NCBI GenBank assembly: GCA_964387795.1 | Contig: CAYLYP010000034.1 | Coordinates: 1 to 30,822, forward strand | Reading direction: 5' to 3' | DNA: 30,822 bases | Source: CAYLYP01 sp964387795 | GTDB taxonomy: Bacteria; Bacteroidota; Bacteroidia; Bacteroidales; UBA7960 | Shown here: in pieces, positions 24,377 to 30,822 of the stretch | Position numbering within the stretch: position 1 is the stretch's first letter | Layout of the letters: each line of letters begins with the position of its first letter | The notes under the pieces: model-generated | What the model was told of the DNA's origin: nothing | Database searches by the model: none | What the model saw: only the letters and a program-made list of their open reading frames with translations | Translations under genes and position numbers: made by a program

Positions 24377-26422
24377 CTATTTTCTGTTTTTTGCAGTAGT
24401 AACATCATTTAGGCTCCTGATGTTAAGCTGCGGTGTATTGAAGATAGAAACAATACCGGTAATATTGATATTTCCTGTTGGTAGAGCTTCATCTTTAAAT
24501 GTTGCATATGAAGTTGTATAATGGGTAATTGTATTCTGCCCATCAGTAATTGTTGTATTGCCGGAAACACCGTTCCATGTTTCAGCGCCACTGATAGTAA
24601 CGTTGTTGAAGGTAACAAGGCGGGCTTCAAAATAATTGATGTTTGCAGTTACTTCATCAATAGTTGCATTGATAGGCTGGGGAAGGGTACCGGTTCCAAG
24701 CGCCAGGACATTTCCATTAGGCACGTTGTTTAACTGTAAAAGTCCATTGAACCTTGACAATTCACAATTGCTGATATCAATAGATAATTTAGTGCCAATT
24801 GGGTAAGAATGTGAACCCACAAAACGAACTACGATACCGGCACCATCAGTAGTGTTATCGGTGTCATAGATAAAGATGTTTTTGTTGAGGGTATTTCCAT
24901 TAGCCACATCAGAGAATACTGTACCAACAATTTTTCTTGAGGCAGGAATGTTAACGGTTGAACCTGTATGAAGGTTACGTACTTGTTGAACGCTCATAAG
25001 TGTAAGTTCGTCATGGTTGGTTCCGCCTCCCGGGCCAGTTTCAACAACATCGCTTGTGTTACGGATTAATACCTGGGTTGTAGTTCCATAACATGAAGCA
25101 ATACCTGTAATGCTAACAGTGCCCTGAGGAATTGGGGCATTAAGGAAAGTAGCATAATTTGAGATATACATCACGGCATTACCGGTGCCATCCGAAATGG
25201 AGATACTTCCTGAAGTATAGGCAGTGCTGCTTATTGAAGCATTATTGATTTTAATAAGCCTTGATTCGAAGTTGTCAAGGTTTGCATTCAGTTCAGCAAG
25301 TGTAACAACAGCAGGTTCAGGCAATGTTCCATTTCCAAGAACCCTTGCATTACCGTTAGGGATATTGTTAATCTGGAGCAGGTTGTTAAATTCAGAAAGT
25401 TCAATGGTTGAAATATTGATTTTAACTTTTTGTCCAAGAGTGAAGTTATGGGCACTTAAGAACCTTAATGCAATACCTTCACCAGATTCGTCCATGATGT
25501 AAGCATTTTTATTAGTGAGGTTGCCATTGGTAACGTCAGAGATAAAAGTCCCGATGATTTTTGTATTAGCAGGAAGATTGGTGGCAGAGCCCTGATAAAG
25601 ATCCCTAACCTGAGCAATAGTAAGCAGTTCAAGGCCGTCATCCTGGTCTTCGCAACGTTCGTTGTTCATCACCACTTCGGCAGGTTTACGGATATAAAGC
25701 TGGATGGTAGTATTGTAAATGCCCATAACAGCAATGATTGAACCACTTCCTGTAGGGGTTAGCTGGTTGGCAAAATCAGCATAGCCGCTAGTTCTTACAA
25801 TTGTAGTATTTCCTGAGCAATCTTCAAGGGTGCGTTCCAGTGTTACCTGATTAGGCTTATCAGCCCAAACCTGACCTGCATCCTGGAAAAGGAACTGAAC
25901 GTTTTCAAGTTTGATAAGTTGAGATTCGTATGCTTCAGGATTTGCAATCACTTCAGGAAGTGTAGTAAGGATAGGTTCAACAGGCCTTAATGTAGCCTGT
26001 TTCACGATGTTTGAATCCACGTGTACTGAGTCAAGTTGCAGAAGTCCCCTGTATTCAGTAAGGACAAGGTTTTTTAAGTTAATGCGGATTGAATCACCAG
26101 CATATAATCCACCTGAAGACATTGTATGAAGGCAGATAGCTCCTGTATTGTCTTTAATGTAGATGTTTTTATAAAGGTTGCCGCTATTATCATCAGCAGT
26201 AACAACAGCATAAACGCTCTTATATTCAGTGAATTTAATGGCTTCGCCCTGATACATTTTCCTTAATGAGTCAATAGTAAGGACATCACCGAGAGGGATT
26301 TGGGAAACGGGTGGTTCTTCAGGGTCTTTGATACAAGAAGATAAAACAACCGCTACGAGGACTGGAAGAATAAAAACTGTTTTGAAAAATGATTTCATAC
26401 TATATCGAATTTTTTTGTTCAT
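24377..26422 (-). CDS. DUF5689 lipoprotein with three tandem domains
   Basis: The protein has 681 residues. A lipobox VVLSSC places the lipidated Cys at residue 30 (or 22 if the ATG at 26398, MKSFFKTV, is the start, which gives a more ordinary signal peptide). Three tandem copies of a DUF5689-like unit follow: about 45-255, 265-460 and 470-680. Each opens with a helix such as IAQVRDLYQGSATNLPANTK, then strands resembling an OB fold (KIIGTFISDVTNGNLTNKNA). Copies 2 and 3 are close to each other and copy 1 is more diverged. The gene lies 12 bp after the TonB receptor, so it is its likely surface lipoprotein partner. OB folds often bind nucleic acids or sugars; that role is inference. Confidence 0.85.
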   Translation of the reverse strand: MNKKIRYSMKSFFKTVFILPVLVAVVLSSCIKDPEEPPVSQIPLGDVLTIDSLRKMYQGEAIKFTEYKSVYAVVTADDNSGNLYKNIYIKDNTGAICLHTMSSGGLYAGDSIRINLKNLVLTEYRGLLQLDSVHVDSNIVKQATLRPVEPILTTLPEVIANPEAYESQLIKLENVQFLFQDAGQVWADKPNQVTLERTLEDCSGNTTIVRTSGYADFANQLTPTGSGSIIAVMGIYNTTIQLYIRKPAEVVMNNERCEDQDDGLELLTIAQVRDLYQGSATNLPANTKIIGTFISDVTNGNLTNKNAYIMDESGEGIALRFLSAHNFTLGQKVKINISTIELSEFNNLLQINNIPNGNARVLGNGTLPEPAVVTLAELNANLDNFESRLIKINNASISSTAYTSGSISISDGTGNAVMYISNYATFLNAPIPQGTVSITGIASCYGTTTQVLIRNTSDVVETGPGGGTNHDELTLMSVQQVRNLHTGSTVNIPASRKIVGTVFSDVANGNTLNKNIFIYDTDNTTDGAGIVVRFVGSHSYPIGTKLSIDISNCELSRFNGLLQLNNVPNGNVLALGTGTLPQPINATIDEVTANINYFEARLVTFNNVTISGAETWNGVSGNTTITDGQNTITHYTTSYATFKDEALPTGNINITGIVSIFNTPQLNIRSLNDVTTAKNRK

Positions 26423-26434
26423 GAATGGTTTGAA

Positions 26435-29017
26435 TTACAAACGGTAAGAAAGGTTGAGGAAGAAATTGCGCCCATACATGTAAAAGTATTTGCTAGGGAA
26501 GGCTTCTACATCAGCGGCATCAAAACGTAATTGTTCAAAGCCCCCGATAACCATATTCTGTTTGTTAAGCGCGTTTGTAATACTTAAATTGACAGCTATT
26601 AAATGGCCTGTTTTATTGATTCGCCATGATTTACCACCATAGATATCAAGTGTAAAACCACCTTCAAATTTCTCCTGATTGATAGTTATATCCCATTGAG
26701 GATCTGAAGGGATGAGGTTTTCCAGAGCTTCCTGGGTCCTTCTTTCAGGGCTGAAATCCATGTAGATGTCAGTCATATAGTTTCCATTGCAACCAACAAA
26801 CCAGTATTTAGGGTGGTTATAGCGGAAGCCAAGCGTTGCAGCTGTTTGAGGCATACCCCCAACGCGATAGTTTTTAGCATATACCAAACGGTCTTTTGCT
26901 AATAGTTCTGAGTTGTTGTCCCTGGTAATGGTAACCGTTGGATTGTCACTATAGAAATATTCACCATAACCGGCAGCCACGTTCATCTGAAGTGTAGCAG
27001 AAAGGTTAACATCAGCACCAAACTCAACTCCAGCATGGACTTTCTCGATGCCTTGCATTACAAAGTTACAGTATGACCTGTAGTCTTCGATATAATAGCT
27101 ACGGTTCCAGATTTGATTGGAGAAAGTTGTATAAAAGGCAGAAATCCTAGATTTAATCATAGGGTGCCTGATGATATAAGAAGCGTCAACCGATTTAATG
27201 ATTTCACTGCCCATATTGTCAATGACATTATCATTTACGCGTGAAGAAGTATAAACATCCCTGAAATAAGGTGCCTGTGTTAGGTATGCTGCATTGGCAG
27301 TAACATAATGACGACCTGTAATTTTATAGGTAACGCCTCCTTTGATTCCATAATCAAGGAAGTTGTTTTTTGCACCATCTCCTAAGCTGTTATCAGGGAA
27401 ACGACCGTTTTGCATATTACCTGTACGCCAGAATTTTGTTGACATCAAGTTGGCAGCAACAAAGAAATCAAATTTGCGGAATGAGTATTCAGCCTGACCA
27501 AATACTTCGGCTGAATTAACATTTCCATAAAAATCATAACCAAAAACATCGCCTTCTTTAACGAGCCTGTTTGTAGTTCTGAGGTCATTCTGTTCGGTTG
27601 TATAATCAACGCCATCTGTTTCGGCAAACTGGTCGGTATCAATCCAGAACTCACCACCTAAGAGGTCGTTAATGGTTTTGAACTGATGGGTTTTGTATTT
27701 TGTCAGTTTAATCCCTCCTGAGTAGGTTGCATTGGGACTATAGGTATAGTTTGCATTAGTAGAGAACTGAAAGTTTGTAACATCGTTACGTCTTTCTTCA
27801 ACAATATATTTTGAGCGTAGGCCTTCAATTGTATTTCCTTCGATACCATTTGCATTTTGCTGTGCATAAAGGTTTTTACGGTTTGCAAAGTAGAAATGGT
27901 CCCAGTTAATCTGTTGGATTTTCGGGTCATTTTGCCAGCCTTCAGTAAAGTAATTTAACCAATAGGTTTCGTAAGGATTGTCATCGTGATAATAAGGCAT
28001 ATAACGATAATAATCAGGGCGTGGATCATTGGATTGAACCCAGTTAAGGGCAGTAGATCCACCACGTCCAAAGAGGAGTGATAAACCTGAATTGACCTTA
28101 AGTTTTTCAGAAGGTGTCCAATGGTGGTTAAGCATTACCATTGGTTGGTGGTAATTATTGATACGGGCGTTTCTTTTTTCACCATTCTGATAACCCCAGT
28201 TAGGGTTATAATAGTTGTTGCCTGTAAGTTCATAAGCCTGCTGTGTTGCAACGCCAGCCCTTCCAGACCTAATTGGTGCACCGAGTGCAGTAAATGAAAA
28301 GCTGTGCTGATTGTTGAGTTTCTTTTCAGCAGCAAGGAAATAAGCATAAGCATCATAGAAAGTGCCTTCAACATAGCCTTCTTCAGCCCAGCGGCGAGAT
28401 CCGCTAACTACAAAAGCCCAGCCATTGTCCATCATGCCTGTAGCATAAGTTCCCATAAGCCTGTTACGATAGGAACGGTTGGTTGCTGAATAAGAAAAAC
28501 GGCCAGTTTTACCGAAAGAGGAAGCCCTTGTAATGATATTGGTTGTTCCACCAATACCACCAAAGTACTGTCTGTTTGGGTTAAGGCCATTGGTTACTTC
28601 TGTCTGGCGGGTAGCATCATTGAGGCCACCCCAGGTAGAATAGTAAACCATACCGGTTTCGAGGTCGTTGACCGGGATGCCATTAATTAATACGGAAGAA
28701 TATTTGCCATCGTATCCTCTGATTCGATAGCGGGCACTTCCAAAGGTAAAAGATGCAGCCGATACATAAGCATCTCTTGATGAGGTCAATAATGCTGAAA
28801 TGTCTTGCGAATCTTCATCGCTTTCAAGGTCAACAGAAGAGATTGTTGCTGTTTTCATTTCCTGTGAAGGCTTCACAATGGTATCATTGCCTTTGGCCTG
28901 TTGGGGAGCCTGCGCAACAGTTTCAAGGCTTTGTCCGCCTGAACCTGATTGTGCCTGCATTGACAATGAAATGAAAAGCAACCCGATGAGTAAAACTAAT
29001 TTTCTGGTGTGCTTCAT
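26435..29017 (-). CDS. TonB-dependent outer-membrane receptor
   Basis: The protein has 860 residues from ATG 29017 (the frame is open to a TTG at 29035). The signal peptide MKHTRKLVLLIGLLFISLSM ends near QAQ. The plug domain is visible at about 70-170 (RYRIRGYDGKYSSVLINGIP, LNPNRQYFGGIGGTTNIITR), then a long barrel with many aromatic-ended strands and the C-terminus GRNFFLNLSYRL. It lacks the CarboxypepD_reg domain seen in SusC-type receptors. It should import a ligand across the outer membrane using TonB energy. It is co-transcribed with the DUF5689 lipoprotein and divergent from the EEP nuclease/phosphatase gene. Confidence 0.92.
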   Translation of the reverse strand: MKHTRKLVLLIGLLFISLSMQAQSGSGGQSLETVAQAPQQAKGNDTIVKPSQEMKTATISSVDLESDEDSQDISALLTSSRDAYVSAASFTFGSARYRIRGYDGKYSSVLINGIPVNDLETGMVYYSTWGGLNDATRQTEVTNGLNPNRQYFGGIGGTTNIITRASSFGKTGRFSYSATNRSYRNRLMGTYATGMMDNGWAFVVSGSRRWAEEGYVEGTFYDAYAYFLAAEKKLNNQHSFSFTALGAPIRSGRAGVATQQAYELTGNNYYNPNWGYQNGEKRNARINNYHQPMVMLNHHWTPSEKLKVNSGLSLLFGRGGSTALNWVQSNDPRPDYYRYMPYYHDDNPYETYWLNYFTEGWQNDPKIQQINWDHFYFANRKNLYAQQNANGIEGNTIEGLRSKYIVEERRNDVTNFQFSTNANYTYSPNATYSGGIKLTKYKTHQFKTINDLLGGEFWIDTDQFAETDGVDYTTEQNDLRTTNRLVKEGDVFGYDFYGNVNSAEVFGQAEYSFRKFDFFVAANLMSTKFWRTGNMQNGRFPDNSLGDGAKNNFLDYGIKGGVTYKITGRHYVTANAAYLTQAPYFRDVYTSSRVNDNVIDNMGSEIIKSVDASYIIRHPMIKSRISAFYTTFSNQIWNRSYYIEDYRSYCNFVMQGIEKVHAGVEFGADVNLSATLQMNVAAGYGEYFYSDNPTVTITRDNNSELLAKDRLVYAKNYRVGGMPQTAATLGFRYNHPKYWFVGCNGNYMTDIYMDFSPERRTQEALENLIPSDPQWDITINQEKFEGGFTLDIYGGKSWRINKTGHLIAVNLSITNALNKQNMVIGGFEQLRFDAADVEAFPSKYFYMYGRNFFLNLSYRL

Positions 29018-29142
29018 TTTTAGATTGATTAACAAAAAATATCGTGTATTTAATTTCAGATGTAAAAATCGAAATGGGCGTAAAATTAGTGATTTTCCAG
29101 ATAACTTTAATGAATTGTTTTTGTTAAATTTATAATAGGTTT

Positions 29143-29173
29143 TTTGCTGACTGATAAATAAGCCTTATTTTTG
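29143..29173 (+). promoter_or_regulatory. Bacteroidetes promoter for the EEP gene
   Basis: TTTG (29143-29146), a 19-nt spacer and TATTTTTG (29166-29173) match the TTTG-N19-TAnnTTTG Bacteroidetes sigma consensus in both boxes and in spacing. Transcription would start near 29180, leaving a leader of about 100 nt before the ATG at 29279. Confidence 0.65.
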
Positions 29174-29278
29174 ACAGATTTTTGTAATCACTTTCGGGAA
29201 CATCATTTTTACTTATGGAATTCCATTGTAAGAATAACGATTTTTTTCTTTTACCAAACAATAAAAAACCATTTTTGA

Positions 29279-30352
29279 ATGAAGCTGTCAACTCTCGTTT
29301 CAAAGTTTAAATTAATTATTGCTTTTGGGTTGTTTTTGGGAATAATACTTATCAACAACTCATGCAGTGCTCAAAATAATGATAAACAATTTCAGGTAGC
29401 CTGCATTTCTTTTTACAATATCGAAAATTTATTCGATACCATAAAAACACCCGGTGTTAATGATATTGAATTTACGCCCGAAGGAACGAACCGCTGGAAC
29501 TCGGCAAAGTATTTAAAGAAATTGGAAAACATGGCGGATGTTATTTCACAAATAGGTACAGACCTTACTCCTGATGGCCCTGCTATTCTTGGCCTGTCAG
29601 AAATTGAAAACCGCACGGTTATTGAAGACCTGATAGCACAGCCAAAATTAAAAGACCGCAATTATCAGATTGTCCATTATGACTCACCAGACCTCAGGGG
29701 CGTTGATGTGGGCCTGATATATAATCCGAATTATTTTAAAGTTCTCTCAAGTAATTCGTATCGTTTGAATATTCCGGGGAACGATAGTTTCCTGACCCGT
29801 GATCAGCTTTTGGTAAGCGGTGAATTGTTAGGCGAACGTATCCATGTAATTGTTTGCCACTGGCCTTCAAGGCGCAATGGGGAAAAGAAATCAAGGCCTT
29901 CAAGAATTGCGGCTGCCGAATTGGCAAGATCAATCATTGATTCAATCTCTGCATCGGAACCGGGAGCTAAGGTATTCTTAATGGGCGACCTTAATGATGA
30001 CCCGGTGAATGTGAGTGTTAAGGAATACCTTAAGGCAAAGGGTGTTCAGTCAAAACTTAAAGATGGGGATTTGTTTAATCCTTTTGAGGATTTCTATCGC
30101 AGGGGCATTGGTTCATTGGCATGGCGCGATTCATGGAACCTTTTTGACCAGATTATCTTTACCCAGTCGCCATTAAAAGCATCCGGTCAGGCCCTTAAAT
30201 TTCATAAGGCCGGGGTGTTTAATAAAAAGTTCCTGCGCCAGCAGGAGGGACGTTTTCAGGGCTATCCACTAAGGACTTATGCAGGAGGCGTTTATATGGG
30301 TGGTTATTCAGACCATTTCCCTGTTTATATCTTTTTAATAAAAGAAATTTAG
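29279..30352 (+). CDS. Exported endonuclease/exonuclease/phosphatase family lipoprotein
   Basis: The protein has 357 residues. The N-terminal segment ends in a lipobox-like INNSC (Cys29), so it is exported and probably lipid-anchored. The EEP fold motifs are in order: FYNIENLFD (near 46), LGLSEIENR (near 103, metal-binding Glu), GVDVGLIYN (near 140), VCHWPSRR (near 192, catalytic His), MGDLNDDP (near 235, Asp/Asn) and YSDHFPVY (near 344, Asp-His). All catalytic residues are present. It cleaves phosphodiester or phosphomonoester bonds; exported members act on nucleic acids or on phospholipid or inositol phosphates. It faces the TonB receptor operon across a 261-bp divergent region. Confidence 0.9.
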   Translation: MKLSTLVSKFKLIIAFGLFLGIILINNSCSAQNNDKQFQVACISFYNIENLFDTIKTPGVNDIEFTPEGTNRWNSAKYLKKLENMADVISQIGTDLTPDGPAILGLSEIENRTVIEDLIAQPKLKDRNYQIVHYDSPDLRGVDVGLIYNPNYFKVLSSNSYRLNIPGNDSFLTRDQLLVSGELLGERIHVIVCHWPSRRNGEKKSRPSRIAAAELARSIIDSISASEPGAKVFLMGDLNDDPVNVSVKEYLKAKGVQSKLKDGDLFNPFEDFYRRGIGSLAWRDSWNLFDQIIFTQSPLKASGQALKFHKAGVFNKKFLRQQEGRFQGYPLRTYAGGVYMGGYSDHFPVYIFLIKEI

Positions 30353-30380
30353 AATCGCTTTTTTTTCTGTAAAGATATTT

Positions 30381-30388
30381 TATTTTTG
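30381..30388 (+). promoter_or_regulatory. Possible -7 box ahead of the small basic protein gene
   Basis: TATTTTTG matches TAnnTTTG. No TTTG -33 box is found at 19-21 nt upstream, where a T-rich run lies. The box overlaps the left arm of the inverted repeat at 30382-30431. Confidence 0.4.
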
Positions 30389-30431
30389 CCTGAAGTATTG
30401 GTTCAATGGAATCCATGCCTCAGGCAAAAAT
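30382..30431. repeat. 12-bp perfect inverted repeat in the leader
   Basis: ATTTTTGCCTGA (30382-30393) and TCAGGCAAAAAT (30420-30431) are perfect complements separated by 26 bases. It may be a weak terminator for the EEP gene (TCTTTT follows), an operator overlapping the -7 box, or a 5' leader hairpin reaching to within 10 bases of the ATG at 30441. Confidence 0.6.
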
Positions 30432-30440
30432 CTTTTAAGC

Positions 30441-30704
30441 ATGCCCAGGACAAACATTATGAAGCCGAAAGTGGCTCCTGTAAAGAAGAAAAAAGTGAAG
30501 TACAAGAAAATTGTATTTAAAATCACTGTCAATCAAAAAAAGGCTTTAGACTTAATGTGCAAAAAGCAACGCACCACACCTGTTAAGTTTTTAAAAAGCC
30601 AGATTACCAAACAGGTAACAAAGTACAGGTCGAATCCTGAGCCGCCCAATTATGTAACTGAAAACCAATTGCAATTGTTTGATCTGAACAACCCTCCTTT
30701 GTAA
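30441..30704 (+). CDS. Small basic hypothetical protein
   Basis: The protein has 87 residues and a very Lys-rich N-terminal third (VAPVKKKKVKYKKIVFKITV), followed by a strand-then-helices pattern (FKITVNQKKALDLMCKKQRT, then TPVKFLKSQITKQVTKY) that recalls ribbon-helix-helix proteins, and a polar tail (ENQLQLFDLNNPPL). There is no signal peptide or membrane segment. The charge suggests nucleic-acid binding, which is inference. ATG at 30459 (MKPKVAP) is an alternative start. Confidence 0.6.
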   Translation: MPRTNIMKPKVAPVKKKKVKYKKIVFKITVNQKKALDLMCKKQRTTPVKFLKSQITKQVTKYRSNPEPPNYVTENQLQLFDLNNPPL

Positions 30705-30717
30705 AGGTTATTTTTGA

Positions 30718-30822
30718 TTACAGCCTGAAGGTTACATTTGTGATTCCAGCCCCTCCTCTGTCAGCATGCTCGTCTGCATATTGCTTTACTTCTTTTATCG
30801 TATTCAGGTATTCCCTGATAAA
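30718..30822 (-). CDS. 3' end of an unidentified minus-strand gene (partial)
   Basis: The minus strand from the window edge reads open for 34 codons to TAA (30718-30720), ending EHADRGGAGITNVTFRL. The tail NVTFRL would suit an outer-membrane beta strand, but the fragment is too short to name. It converges on the small basic gene with only 13 bp between the stops, which fits a real gene end. Confidence 0.5.
   Translation of the reverse strand, partial: FIREYLNTIKEVKQYADEHADRGGAGITNVTFRL

Overview
The window looks like chromosomal DNA from a Bacteroidetes bacterium, probably of the Bacteroidales/Marinilabiliales type. The grounds are three proteins with type IX secretion (T9SS) sorting domains (two type A, one type B), a TonB-dependent receptor with a DUF5689 lipoprotein, A-rich leaders in place of strong Shine-Dalgarno sites, TTTG/TAnnTTTG-type promoters, an A+T-rich composition, and many exported proteins with short signal peptides ending in AQ or GQ. 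I see no rRNA, tRNA, transposase, phage or CRISPR genes. A 100-N run at 978-1077 is an assembly gap.

Layout. 1-3970: a repeat-rich zone in which a roughly 99-bp unit is tandemly repeated and ends exactly at the start codon of two exported protein genes, a small T9SS protein (1227-1724) and a collagen-like surface protein (2016-3902). 3985-8757, all on the minus strand: a large secreted CotH-kinase/lamin-tail protein, then a two-gene operon of an outer-membrane-type protein and a membrane-anchored helix-hairpin-helix protein. 8802-9463: a gene-free stretch with an 11-bp minisatellite and a 7-bp repeat. 9464-12241: two sodium-coupled amino-acid transporters from different families (NSS and AGCS), closed by a strong terminator. 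12402-18051: an operon of an OstA/LptA-like protein, a catalytic plus non-catalytic M16 peptidase pair, and a T9SS type B protein. 18544-24234: three periplasmic folding factors (parvulin protein, SurA-N-like lipoprotein, SurA) and a MoxR AAA+ ATPase, closed by a bidirectional terminator. 24377-30352: a TonB-dependent receptor and a triple-DUF5689 lipoprotein on the minus strand, divergent from a secreted endonuclease/exonuclease/phosphatase (EEP) lipoprotein. 30441-30822: a small basic protein and the 3' end of a further minus-strand gene.

Much of the window concerns the cell envelope: LPS transport (OstA-like), outer-membrane protein folding (SurA set), surface cargo (T9SS and collagen-like proteins) and uptake (TonB receptor, Na+ symporters). 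The two parts that most deserve attention are the start-codon-terminated tandem repeat at the left end and the TonB receptor/DUF5689/EEP locus at the right, which I read as a candidate system for capturing nucleic acid or phosphoesters at the surface. Functions are inferred from sequence families recognised by eye; no database search was run.
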